Shown piece by piece: positions 17,244 through 25,081 of a stretch of DNA of 64,000 nt. Below the pieces are notes generated by a model that worked only from the letters and a program-made list of their open reading frames with translations, was not told where the DNA came from and did not search any database. Both the position numbers and the translations under genes were made by a program. Origin of the DNA: Streptomyces iakyrus (GTDB lineage Bacteria > Actinomycetota > Actinomycetes > Streptomycetales > Streptomycetaceae); the NCBI RefSeq assembly GCF_000717055.1, contig NZ_JNXI01000004.1, positions 248,001-312,000 of the forward strand, in the 5' to 3' direction. How positions within the stretch are numbered: the stretch's first letter is position 1; every line of letters starts with the position of its first letter.

Positions 17244-19322
17244 ATGATGCTGGAGATCTCCGAAGACGGTCGTACGTGGGTGCTCTCCGGGCCGGCCAGC
17301 AGCTACGCCGTCCATGTCACCGACCGGGACGAGCTGCTGCACCTGCACTGGGGCCCCCGGATCGGTCTCGCCGACGCCGAGGCCCTCGCCGTCCGGCCGC
17401 TGCCCGATTACTGGCCCTTCGAGTCCCCGCTCGACGGGCGCGAGGAGTACCCGGTCGAGGGCGGCCCCCGCTTCGTCCGCCCCGCCCTGTCCGTACGCAC
17501 GGCCGGGCGACGCGGCACCGAGTGGCGGTTCGAGGGGCACGACGCCGGGGACGGCGAGCTGCGGCTCCGGTTCCGCGACGGCGACCTGGCCGTCACGCTG
17601 CACTACCGGATGCCCTCCGCGACGGACGTCGTCGAGCGCTGGGTGACCCTGGACAACCGGGGGCCGGACGCCGAACTGCTGCGCGCCGACTCCGCGACCT
17701 GGACCCTGCCCGACCGCGACGCCTGGCGGCTGTCCCAGCTGCACGGCCGCTGGGGGGCCGAGTCACGCCTGACGCGCTCCGGCCTCACCCACGGCGAGAA
17801 GGTCATCGGCAGCCGCCGCGGCCACACCTCGCACCAGCACCTGCCGTGGGTCGCCCTGGACACCGACGCCACCGAGGAGCGCGGCGAGGTCTACGGCTGC
17901 GCCCTGGGCTGGTCCGGGTCCTGGCGCATCGCCGTGGCCCAGCTCCCGGACGAGCGCGTGCAGATCACCGGCGGCGCCGGCTACGACGAGTCGGGCCTGC
18001 TCACGCTGGGCACGGGGGAGTCGTACACGACGCCGGTCTTCGCCGGGCTCTGGAGCGAGGGCGGTTTCGGCGGGGCGAGCCGTGCCTGGCACGCCTACCA
18101 GCGGGCGCACGTGATCCCGGACGCGGGCCGGGACCGGCCGGTGCTGTTCAACTCCTGGGAGGCCACCGAGTTCGACATCTCCGAGGAGCAGCAGCGGGCG
18201 CTCGCCGAGCGGGCCGCCGCCATGGGCGTCGAGCTGTTCGTGGTCGACGACGGCTGGTTCGGGGCGCGCACCAGCGACCGGGCCGGGCTCGGCGACTGGA
18301 CCCCGAACCCCGACCGCTTCCCGGGCGGGCTGAAGCCGCTCGCCGACCACGTGCACGGCCTCGGCATGCAGTTCGGGATCTGGGTCGAGCCGGAGATGGT
18401 GAACGCGGACAGCGACCTGTACCGCGCCCACCCCGACTGGGTGCAGTATCAACCGGGGCGAAAGCGGACGGAGTTCCGCAATCAGCTCGTACTCAATCTC
18501 GCCCGCGACGACGTCCGGGAGTACCTCTGGGGGCAGCTCCACGGACTTCTCGCCGACGCTCCCGTCGACTACGTCAAGTGGGACTTCAATCGCTGCTTCA
18601 CCGACGCCGGCTGGCCGGACGACCCCTACCCGCAGCGGCTGTGGGTCGACCATGTGCGCGGCCTGTACGCCCTGCTGGACCGGCTGCGGGCCGCCCACCC
18701 CGGCGTGGCTTTCGAGTCCTGCTCGGGCGGCGGCGGACGGATCGACCTCGGTGTGCTGAGCCGCACGGACCAGGTGTGGACCTCCGACAACACCGACCCG
18801 CTCGACCGGCTCGCCATCCAGCACGGCTTCAGTCAGATCCATCCGGCCCGGGTCATGGCCGCCTGGGTCACCGACAGCCCGAACGTCATGCTCAACCAGC
18901 GGGCCAGTTCCCTGCGGTTCCGGTTCGTCAGCGCCATGGCCGGGGTGCTGGGGGTCGGCGGCGACCTCACGCGGTGGACGGGGGAGGAGCTCGCCGAGGC
19001 GCGGGAGTGGGTGGAGCTCTACAAGGAGATCCGGCCCATGGTGCAACGCGGCGACCAGTACCGGCTGCGTCCCCCGCAGGGCGGACTGAGCGCCGTGCAG
19101 TACGTCCTCGGTGACGAGACCGTCGTCCTCGCCTGGCTCCAGGCACAGCGCTACGGCGAGCCCGTACCGGCCCTCCGGTTGTGCGCCCTCGACCCGGCCG
19201 CATCGTACGAATGCCTCGAAACAGGCGAAATTCACCGGGGGGCCGTGCTGCTTCATCACGGACTGCGGGTCGGTCTGCGGGGAGATCTGGACGCGACGGT
19301 CGTCCGCCTTAAGCGGAAGTAG
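17244..19322 (+). CDS. Alpha-galactosidase, glycoside hydrolase family 36
   Basis: A 692-residue retaining alpha-galactosidase with no signal peptide, so probably cytoplasmic. The nucleophile is Asp447 in Y-V-K-W-D-F-N-R and the acid/base Asp515 in W-T-S-D-N-T-D. W-E-A-T-E-F-D-I and D-D-G-W-F-G-A-R are the substrate-binding signatures. A beta-sandwich (1-300), a TIM barrel (300-600) and a C-terminal beta domain give the normal length. ATG 17244 is immediately followed by a second ATG; the frame open from 17061 lacks a ribosome site. It releases galactose from raffinose-type sugars. No transporter is adjacent. Confidence 0.92.
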   Translation: MMLEISEDGRTWVLSGPASSYAVHVTDRDELLHLHWGPRIGLADAEALAVRPLPDYWPFESPLDGREEYPVEGGPRFVRPALSVRTAGRRGTEWRFEGHDAGDGELRLRFRDGDLAVTLHYRMPSATDVVERWVTLDNRGPDAELLRADSATWTLPDRDAWRLSQLHGRWGAESRLTRSGLTHGEKVIGSRRGHTSHQHLPWVALDTDATEERGEVYGCALGWSGSWRIAVAQLPDERVQITGGAGYDESGLLTLGTGESYTTPVFAGLWSEGGFGGASRAWHAYQRAHVIPDAGRDRPVLFNSWEATEFDISEEQQRALAERAAAMGVELFVVDDGWFGARTSDRAGLGDWTPNPDRFPGGLKPLADHVHGLGMQFGIWVEPEMVNADSDLYRAHPDWVQYQPGRKRTEFRNQLVLNLARDDVREYLWGQLHGLLADAPVDYVKWDFNRCFTDAGWPDDPYPQRLWVDHVRGLYALLDRLRAAHPGVAFESCSGGGGRIDLGVLSRTDQVWTSDNTDPLDRLAIQHGFSQIHPARVMAAWVTDSPNVMLNQRASSLRFRFVSAMAGVLGVGGDLTRWTGEELAEAREWVELYKEIRPMVQRGDQYRLRPPQGGLSAVQYVLGDETVVLAWLQAQRYGEPVPALRLCALDPAASYECLETGEIHRGAVLLHHGLRVGLRGDLDATVVRLKRK

Positions 19323-19600
19323 CCGTTCTGTCCGAATAAGGCGATTGAGCCGCTTAGGGATAACGTGCCCCGATCGTAGAGGAGATGAGGTCGGGGTGCG
19401 TGACCATCGTCATATTCGTGACGATGTGTTGTCGCCATGTTCACGTAATTCTTGCATTATTCAGGGCGGTTGGGGAAACCAGGAGATCCGAAATCCACGC
19501 TCGGTGACCGCAGATGTGGCGACGCGTCAAGAAAAACACCGTCACGGGCAACCGCAAGCTTGTCCGTTTGCGTCCTGGTCGCTTACGTTCCACACCAATC
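19323..19600. other. Gene-free upstream region of the riboswitch transcript
   Basis: No coding pattern is visible on either strand. Base composition around 19380-19470 is lower in GC than the genes nearby, as expected for a promoter ahead of the riboswitch. I cannot assign -35/-10 boxes with confidence. Confidence 0.4.
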
Positions 19601-19604
19601 CGGA

Positions 19605-19790
19605 CGGACGCCTAATCCTGCCGCCGACCGGAGCCCGCACACACTGACCCGACGTACGGCAGGAGCGGGGGACCCACAGGTAAGACGCCTGTTCCGGTTC
19701 CCGGAACGGCTTGGGGTTAAGCCGCGCCCCGGCGCGGCCGGGCATCTCCAGCCCGCACCCGACAGCTCACCTCGCAGGCGACGGAGAGGA
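19605..19790 (+). ncRNA. c-di-AMP (ydaO-yuaA) riboswitch
   Basis: The leader contains the blocks I know from ydaO RNAs: AGGAGCGGGGGACCCA (19660-19675), the TTGGGGTTAA element (19711-19720), CGGGCATCTCC near 19739, and the 3' block CCGACAGCTCACCTCGCAGGCG (two halves, 19759-19780) followed by GAGAGGA just before the gene. In Streptomyces this riboswitch precedes cell-wall hydrolase genes and turns them off when c-di-AMP is high. The ribosome site (GAGAGGA, 19784-19790) directly abuts the 3' block. The exact 5' limit is uncertain by some 15 bases. Confidence 0.85.
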
Positions 19791-19797
19791 ATTCGCC

Positions 19798-20724
19798 ATG
19801 CCCGCGAAGGGTAAACACCGCCGTCCCAAGACCCAGCGTTTCACCCGCTCCATCGCCGTCGCCGGAACCGGTGGAGCCGCTCTCGCACTGCCGCTCATGG
19901 GGGCCGCCGGCGCCCACGCCGCCACCCCGCAGTCGGCTCCGGAAAAGGCCGTCCAGTCCGCTCCGGCGGCCGAGAAGAAGGCCGCCGAAAAGGTCAATGG
20001 CCCCCGCACGTACACCGTGAAGGCCGGCGACTATCTCGCGAAGATCGCCGACGACCAGAATGTCACCGGCGGCTGGAAGAAGCTCTACGCGGACAACCGC
20101 GACGCCGTCGGCTCGGACCCGTCGCTGATCCACCCGGGTCTGAAGCTGTCGATCGGCAAGCAGACCGCGAGCGCGCCGAAGGCCTCGGTCCCGTCCGCGC
20201 CGAAGGCCTCCGCCCCGAAGCCCTCGGCCGCGAAGTCGTCCGCCGAGTCGGCGCCGAAGGCGGAGACCGCCGCGAAGCCGGCCGCCGCCAAGCCCGCCGC
20301 CGAGAGCAACGCGAGCGGCTACACCCTCCCGGTGGCCGGTGCCACAGTCGGCACCCCGTACCGGATGTCCGGCAGCATGTGGTCCAGCGGCTACCACACC
20401 GGTGTCGACTTCGTCATCCCGACCGGCACCTCCCTCAAGGCCGTCGGCGCCGGCACCGTCGTCTCCGCCGGCTGGGGCGGCGCGTACGGCAACCAGGTCG
20501 TCATCAAGCTGAACGACGGCCACTACGCCCAGTACGCCCACCTGTCGCAGCTCTCCGTCTCGGCCGGCCAGACCGTGGCCGCCGGGCAGCAGGTCGGCCT
20601 GTCGGGCGCGACCGGCAACGTGACCGGACCGCACCTGCACTTCGAGATCCGCACCACGCCGGACTACGGCTCGGACGTGGACCCGGTCGCCTTCCTGCGC
20701 TCGCACGGCGTCTCCGTCGGCTGA
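19798..20724 (+). CDS. Secreted LysM-M23 metallopeptidase (peptidoglycan hydrolase)
   Basis: A 308-residue exported protein. A positively charged N-terminus and hydrophobic stretch ending A-H-A-A give a signal peptide of about 42 residues. A LysM domain lies at 71-118 (Y-T-V-K-A-G-D-Y-L), then an Ala/Lys/Pro/Ser linker (122-172), then an M23 peptidase (177-308) with H200-x3-D204 and P-H279-L-H281-F-E-I-R as zinc and catalytic residues. It should cut peptide cross-links of the cell wall. ATG 19798 follows GAGAGGA. The riboswitch in its leader links its expression to c-di-AMP. Confidence 0.93.
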   Translation: MPAKGKHRRPKTQRFTRSIAVAGTGGAALALPLMGAAGAHAATPQSAPEKAVQSAPAAEKKAAEKVNGPRTYTVKAGDYLAKIADDQNVTGGWKKLYADNRDAVGSDPSLIHPGLKLSIGKQTASAPKASVPSAPKASAPKPSAAKSSAESAPKAETAAKPAAAKPAAESNASGYTLPVAGATVGTPYRMSGSMWSSGYHTGVDFVIPTGTSLKAVGAGTVVSAGWGGAYGNQVVIKLNDGHYAQYAHLSQLSVSAGQTVAAGQQVGLSGATGNVTGPHLHFEIRTTPDYGSDVDPVAFLRSHGVSVG

Positions 20725-20755
20725 CCCACCACACGACCACCTGCCTGACACGCGG

Positions 20756-20793
20756 CCGAAGGCCGGACCCCGATCCCCGGGTCCGGCCTTCGG
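20756..20793 (+). terminator. Strong intrinsic terminator after the LysM-M23 gene
   Basis: CCGAAGGCCGGACCC (20756-20770) and GGGTCCGGCCTTCGG (20779-20793) form a perfect 15-bp stem with an 8-base loop, 32 bases after the stop. It is followed by TGTGTG, not a U run. Confidence 0.85.
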
Positions 20794-20867
20794 TGTGTGC
20801 GCATGCCGTCGGCCGCGTCAAGGGATCGACAGGCGGCGGCAGTTGGGACAGAGTGATCCCGTTCGGA

Positions 20868-20884
20868 GTGCAAGCGCTTTCCAG
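20868..20884. promoter_or_regulatory. LacI-family type operator (TGCAAGCGCTTTCC)
   Basis: The core AAGCGCTT (20872-20879) is palindromic, and with its flanks it fits the LacI/GalR consensus TGNNANCGNTNNCA at all but the last base. It lies about 35-50 bases upstream of the DUF6250 gene. No LacI gene is in this part of the window. Confidence 0.55.
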
Positions 20885-20918
20885 AGCCTTCCCGGCGGAT
20901 CCCGAGGAGCTGTGTCCC

Positions 20919-21635
20919 GTGCCGACCACCCGCAGAGCGTTCGGAGCCCTGGCCGCCGGAGCCGCCCTGGCGGCCCTCGCCCCCACGGCCACCGCGCACG
21001 CCGCGCCCCGTCACCGCCGCCTCGTCGCCCGCGACGACTTCTGCCACGGCCTCGGCCGGTGGGCCACCGAGCTCCAGAACGGCGGCACCGTCAGCGCCTC
21101 CCGCGGCATCCTGGAGATCGACGTACCGGGCGGCGCGACCGTGTGGTTCAGGCAGCGGCTCGAAGGGCCGTACGTGCTCGAATACACCGCGACCGCCGTC
21201 TCCGAGGGCGGGGTCAACGACCGGGTCTCGGACCTCAACAACTTCTGGAACGCGACCGACGTACGCTCCCCGGACGACCTCTTCGCGACTCCGCGCGGCG
21301 GCGCCCTCGACGAGTACGACCACCTCACGACCTACTACGCGGGATACGGCGCCAACTACAACACCACGACCCGGCTGCGCCGTTACGTCGGCGAACCCGG
21401 CGTCCGCCCCTTGATCTTCGACTACACCGAGCCGCTGCTGGTGCCCAACGAGCCGAACCGGGTCCGGATCGTCTCCGACGGCTCGACGGTGCAGTGGTGG
21501 AACAACGGGCGGCTCGTCTTCGACCACACCGACCCGCAGCCCTACACGAGCGGCCACTTCGCTTTCCGGACCGTCTGGAGCCATTTCCGGATCAGCCGAT
21601 TCCGGGTCTGGCGGCTCACTCCGGAACACCCCTGA
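20919..21635 (+). CDS. Tat-exported DUF6250-type beta-sandwich protein
   Basis: A 238-residue exported protein. The N-terminus M-P-T-T-R-R-A-F-G-A has the twin-arginine motif, followed by a hydrophobic Ala-rich region and A-H-A-A-P as cleavage site. The mature part (D-D-F at about 40, W-F-R-Q-R-L, N-N-F-W-N-A, Y-Y-A-G-Y-G-A-N-Y-N-T-T-T-R-L-R-R-Y, and T-V-W-S-H-F-R-I at the end) matches the DUF6250 family, which resembles concanavalin-like carbohydrate-binding or lyase modules. GTG 20919 follows GAGGAG. The LacI-type operator upstream supports a role in polysaccharide use; no catalytic residue can be named. Confidence 0.75.
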   Translation: MPTTRRAFGALAAGAALAALAPTATAHAAPRHRRLVARDDFCHGLGRWATELQNGGTVSASRGILEIDVPGGATVWFRQRLEGPYVLEYTATAVSEGGVNDRVSDLNNFWNATDVRSPDDLFATPRGGALDEYDHLTTYYAGYGANYNTTTRLRRYVGEPGVRPLIFDYTEPLLVPNEPNRVRIVSDGSTVQWWNNGRLVFDHTDPQPYTSGHFAFRTVWSHFRISRFRVWRLTPEHP

Positions 21636-21702
21636 CGAGTGGGATATTCCGGAGTTGGCAAACACTTTAGGAGTGGGCTATCTCACCGCCCGTCAACCCT
21701 TT

Positions 21703-21718
21703 CCTACGGTCGCGTAGG
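21703..21718. promoter_or_regulatory. Palindrome CCTACG-N4-CGTAGG upstream of the GDSL esterase
   Basis: CCTACG (21703-21708) and CGTAGG (21713-21718) form a perfect inverted repeat about 30 bases before the GDSL start. The form is typical of a TetR-type operator; I recall similar sites near Streptomyces lipid-metabolism genes. Which regulator binds is unknown. Confidence 0.45.
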
Positions 21719-21747
21719 TCACATTCGAAGGTGAATCATGAGCTGCT

Positions 21748-22566
21748 GTGGCAGACGATTCGAAGAGTGACAGCAGAGCAGAGATCGGGTCGTACGTAGC
21801 GGTGGGGGACAGCTTCACCGAGGGCGTCGGTGACCCCGGCCCCGACGGGGCGTTCGTCGGCTGGGCCGACCGGTTCGCCGTCCTGCTCGCCGACCGCAGG
21901 CCCGAGGGCGACTTCCGGTACACCAATCTCGCCGTACGCGGAAAACTCCTCGACCAGATCGTGGCGGACCAGGTTCCGCGGGCCGTCGACATGGCCCCGG
22001 ACCTCGTCTCCTTCTGTGCCGGGGGCAACGACATCATCCGGCCGGGCACCGACCCGGACGAGGTGGCCGAACGCTTCGAGCAGGCTCTGGTCCGGCTCAC
22101 CGCCGTGTCCGGCACGGTCATGGTGACGACCGGGTTCGACACCCGTGGCGTGCCCGTGCTCAAGCACCTGCGCGGCAAGATCGCCACGTACAACGGGCAC
22201 GTCCGTGCCATCGCAGACCGGTACGGCTGCCCGGTGCTCGACCTGTGGTCCCTGCGCAGCGTGCGGGACCGCAGGGCCTGGGACGCCGACCGGCTGCACC
22301 TGTCGCCCGAGGGGCACACGCGCGTGGCGCTCCGTGCGGGCCAGGTGCTCGGCCTCGACGTGCCGGCCGACCCCGAGCAGGAGTGGCCTCCGCTGCCCCC
22401 GCGCGGAGCTCTCGACGTGCGGCTGGACAACGTCGCCTGGGCGCGTGAGTTCCTGGTGCCGTGGATCGGGCGCCGGCTGCGCGGGGAGTCGTCGGGCGAC
22501 CATGTGACGGCCAAGGGGGCGCTGTCGCCGGACGACATCAGGATGCGGATCGCGCCGGTGGCGTGA
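21748..22566 (+). CDS. SGNH/GDSL-family esterase or lipase
   Basis: A 272-residue cytoplasmic SGNH hydrolase. Block I is V-A-V-G-D-S-F-T-E-G with Ser22 as nucleophile, block III has G-G-N-D-I (Asn for the oxyanion hole), and block V has D-A-D-R-L-H-L-S-P-E-G-H with the catalytic Asp and His. There is no signal peptide. The substrate is not clear; candidates are acyl esters of lipids or sugars. GTG 21748 is the first start in frame; a nearby ATG at 21738 is out of frame. It stands alone, with the TetR gene pointing toward it across a repeat region. Confidence 0.88.
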   Translation: MADDSKSDSRAEIGSYVAVGDSFTEGVGDPGPDGAFVGWADRFAVLLADRRPEGDFRYTNLAVRGKLLDQIVADQVPRAVDMAPDLVSFCAGGNDIIRPGTDPDEVAERFEQALVRLTAVSGTVMVTTGFDTRGVPVLKHLRGKIATYNGHVRAIADRYGCPVLDLWSLRSVRDRRAWDADRLHLSPEGHTRVALRAGQVLGLDVPADPEQEWPPLPPRGALDVRLDNVAWAREFLVPWIGRRLRGESSGDHVTAKGALSPDDIRMRIAPVA

Positions 22567-23019
22567 CAACGGCTCCTGCGCCTGCGGGCCGCGCCGGTTC
22601 CGGCCGGCGCGGCCCGCAGGCGTCGCAGTCGTGGGTCAGAGACTCTCGGTGGCTGCGCCGTCGCGGTTGGGGGGCGCGTCCAGGGCGTTAGCCGCCCGTT
22701 TCGGCGTGGCCTGCGGGTGTTGCAGTGGTGGGGTTAGGGCCTCTCGGTGGTTGCGCGGTCGCGGTCGGGGGGTGCGTCCAGGGCGTTAGCCGCACGTTTC
22801 GGCGTGGCCTGCGGGTGTTGCAGTGGTGGGGTTAGGGCCGTGGTGGGTCAGAGCCTCTCGGTCGGCCCGCCGACGACGTCGTGGGTCAGAGCCCTTGGGC
22901 GGCCGCGCCGTCGGGGTCGGGGGGTGCGTCCAGGGCGTCAGCTGCCGTTTCGGCGAGGCCCGCAGGCGTTGCAGTGGTGGGTCAGAGCCTCTCGGTCGGC
23001 CCGCCGACGCAGTCGTGGG
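22567..23019. repeat. Degenerate tandem copies of the TetR gene's 3' end
   Basis: This 450-base gap is built from imperfect copies of the end of the neighbouring TetR gene. Units begin (on the plus strand) with TCAGAG or TTAGGG at 22636 and 22734 (98 bp each), a 16-bp stub at 22832, then 38 bp at 22848, 96 bp at 22886 and 38 bp at 22982, before the true gene end at 23020. Read on the minus strand, the 22886 copy encodes G-L-A-E-T-A-A-D-A-L-D-A-P-P-D-P and G-A-A-A-Q-G-L-stop, against G-L-A-E-Q-A-A-G-D-A-Q-D-A-T-P-D-P and the same ending in the gene. No independent gene is evident. Confidence 0.8.
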
Positions 23020-23679
23020 TCAGAGCCCCTGGGCGGCCGCGCCGTCGGGGTCGGGGGTCGCGTCCTGTGCGTCACCCGCCGCTTGCTCCGCCAGGCCCAG
23101 CTCGCGGACCAGCGCCTCCTCCACCCACTCCTGCGCCCGCGCCCGCGGCACCGCACCGGCGTAGGACGTCAGCTGGACGGCGAGGCCGTCGAGGAGGGCG
23201 GTGAGCCGCAGGGCCGTGCCGGCCGGGTCCGGGCAGCGGAACTCACCGGCGGCCACGCCCTCCGCGATGACCTCGGCGAGGGCCGCCTTCCACTGCCGGT
23301 CGAGGTCCTGGGCGACCTCCCGCAGCGCGGGATCGCGCAGCGCCGCCGCCCAGCCCTCGATCCACAGCCGCCAGCCCTTGGCCGGCCCGGTCGGGGCGTA
23401 CCACCGCACGGCCGACCGCAGGCGGCGCAGCGCCGGTGAACGGCGGCCGAGCAGCTTGCGCAGATGCGCCAAGTCGCCCTCCGCCGCGTGCCGGAACGCG
23501 GCGGCGACCAGCTGCTCCTTCGTCGAGAAGTGATAGAGGACCAGTGCGTTGCTCACGCCCAGCGCCGAGGCCACGTCGGCGATCCTGACCGCCGCCACAC
23601 CCCTCGCCTCGATCTGCTCGATGGCGGCCCGCAGCAGATCCCCGCGCCGCTGGGCCACACTCAACCGGACTCTCGCCAC
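23020..23679 (-). CDS. TetR-family transcriptional regulator
   Basis: A 219-residue TetR/BetI-type regulator. The HTH covers residues 10-60 (R-R-G-D-L-L-R-A-A, then V-A-S-A-L-G-V-S-N-A-L-V-L-Y-H-F-S-T-K), and a helical C-terminal ligand domain ends in a disordered acidic tail. The gene's last codons are repeated several times downstream. It lies 96 bases from the start-distal end of the amino-acid dehydrogenase and is transcribed in the same direction; whether it controls that gene, the GDSL esterase or a distant target is not shown. Confidence 0.88.
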   Translation of the reverse strand: MARVRLSVAQRRGDLLRAAIEQIEARGVAAVRIADVASALGVSNALVLYHFSTKEQLVAAAFRHAAEGDLAHLRKLLGRRSPALRRLRSAVRWYAPTGPAKGWRLWIEGWAAALRDPALREVAQDLDRQWKAALAEVIAEGVAAGEFRCPDPAGTALRLTALLDGLAVQLTSYAGAVPRARAQEWVEEALVRELGLAEQAAGDAQDATPDPDGAAAQGL

Positions 23680-23775
23680 GCCGTCACCCTACCCACGCGC
23701 GCACGGCCTCTCGACGGGGCGTTTCGGCCTGTCCGGCCGGGCCGGCGACGGCTGCCGTCGCCAGGGGCGGGTGCC

Positions 23776-24954
23776 TCACCGGAACCAGCCGAACCGCTCG
23801 GCGATCACCGGCAGCCGGTCCGCCGCGATCGCGTGGGCGGCGGCCCGCGCCGCCGACCCGTCGGCCTGCGCGCGGTCCAGCACCTGTTCGACCAGGGCCC
23901 GCATCGAGCGGCGGGTGTACGCGAACGCCTCCTCGGCGTCGGCGCCGATGTCCCCGAACAGCGTCCACCACCACCAGGCGTTCGTCCCCGAGTTGACCAC
24001 GACGTCCGGCAGCACGGTCACCCCGCGCGCGGCGAGCAGCGGCTCCGCCTCCGGCCGTACGGGCATGTTGGCCGCCTCCACCACCCAGCGGGCGGTGATC
24101 CGCTCCTGGTTCGCGGTGTCGATCGCGTACGACACGGCCGCCGGCACCAGGACGTCCGCGTCGGCCGACAGCCAGGCGTCGCCGGGCAGTTCGCGGTCGC
24201 CGGGGCGCAGCGCGGAGCGGTCCACCGTGCCGTGGGCGTCCCGGGCGGCGAGCAGCGACTCGACGTCGAGGCCCGCCCCGTTGGCGATCGTGCCCTTGAG
24301 GTCGGCCACGGCCACGACCCTGAGCCCCGCGCGCGTGAGGAAGCGGGCGGTGGCCCCGCCCATGGTGCCAAGACCCTGGAGCGCGACCCGCGTCCCCGTG
24401 TAGGGCACCCCGGCCCGGTCCAGTGCGGCCAGGGCCGCCTCGGCCACACCGCAGCCGCCGACCAGCTCGTCCAGGCCGATGCCGTCGACCTCGACCGCGA
24501 ACGCGTCCCGCAGGCGCCGCCGGGCCTCGGCCTCGTCGTCCAGCAGCGGATACACGGCCTGGATCGAGGAGACCAGACCCGCCTCGGCGGCGGCCCGGTC
24601 CACCAGGTCCTGCGTGAGCCCCAGGTCCTCGCCCGTCGTCCAGCAGCTCTCTATGTACGGCCGCATCGCACGCAGGTAGCGCACCAGCAGCGGGTACGCC
24701 CCGGGATCCCGGGGGTCGCAGTCGATGCCGCCCTTGGCGCCGCCGAGCGGGACGTAGCGGCTCGCGGGGTCGTAGTGCAGGGCCTCCTTCACGGTCATGC
24801 CGCGGGCGAGACCCGTGACCTCGTCCAGGGTGCAGCCGGCGCGCATCCGCAGACCGCCGCTGGCGACCCCGCGCACCAGCCGGTCGACGACCAGGAAGCC
24901 CTGCCGTCCCGTGAGGTGATCGGTCCAGGTCAGGGACAGCAGGGGGGTGGCCAT
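23776..24954 (-). CDS. Glu/Leu/Phe/Val dehydrogenase family protein
   Basis: A 392-residue NAD(P)-dependent amino-acid dehydrogenase that would deaminate a branched-chain or aromatic amino acid to its 2-oxo acid. P-L-G-G-A-K-G-G-I near residue 70 holds the substrate-binding Lys, and the Rossmann motif G-L-G-T-M-G is at about 195. N-S-G-T-N-A-W-W-W-W-T-L-F-G-D near the C-terminus is a notable run of four Trp where the family usually has fewer. ATG 24954 is preceded by GAAGGAG. The frame extends upstream to 25545 across the divergent MBL gene, but without plausible start signals. Substrate specificity cannot be told from sequence. Confidence 0.85.
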   Translation of the reverse strand: MATPLLSLTWTDHLTGRQGFLVVDRLVRGVASGGLRMRAGCTLDEVTGLARGMTVKEALHYDPASRYVPLGGAKGGIDCDPRDPGAYPLLVRYLRAMRPYIESCWTTGEDLGLTQDLVDRAAAEAGLVSSIQAVYPLLDDEAEARRRLRDAFAVEVDGIGLDELVGGCGVAEAALAALDRAGVPYTGTRVALQGLGTMGGATARFLTRAGLRVVAVADLKGTIANGAGLDVESLLAARDAHGTVDRSALRPGDRELPGDAWLSADADVLVPAAVSYAIDTANQERITARWVVEAANMPVRPEAEPLLAARGVTVLPDVVVNSGTNAWWWWTLFGDIGADAEEAFAYTRRSMRALVEQVLDRAQADGSAARAAAHAIAADRLPVIAERFGWFR

Positions 24955-25081
24955 ACGGGCTCCTTCGCGCCGGGATACTGAATCATCGGTCAGTATCCAC
25001 TCCCGTGGGACCCCTGTGATCCGGTGTTGTCGGAGGCGCCGACCATAATGGAAAGCCTGACCGACTCCACCTGGAGGTACC

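Noticed and set aside
22747..23439. A 230-codon plus-strand frame in the repeat region
   Set aside because: It arises from GC-rich repeats and the antisense of the TetR gene; composition is Gly/Arg-rich and there is no start signal.
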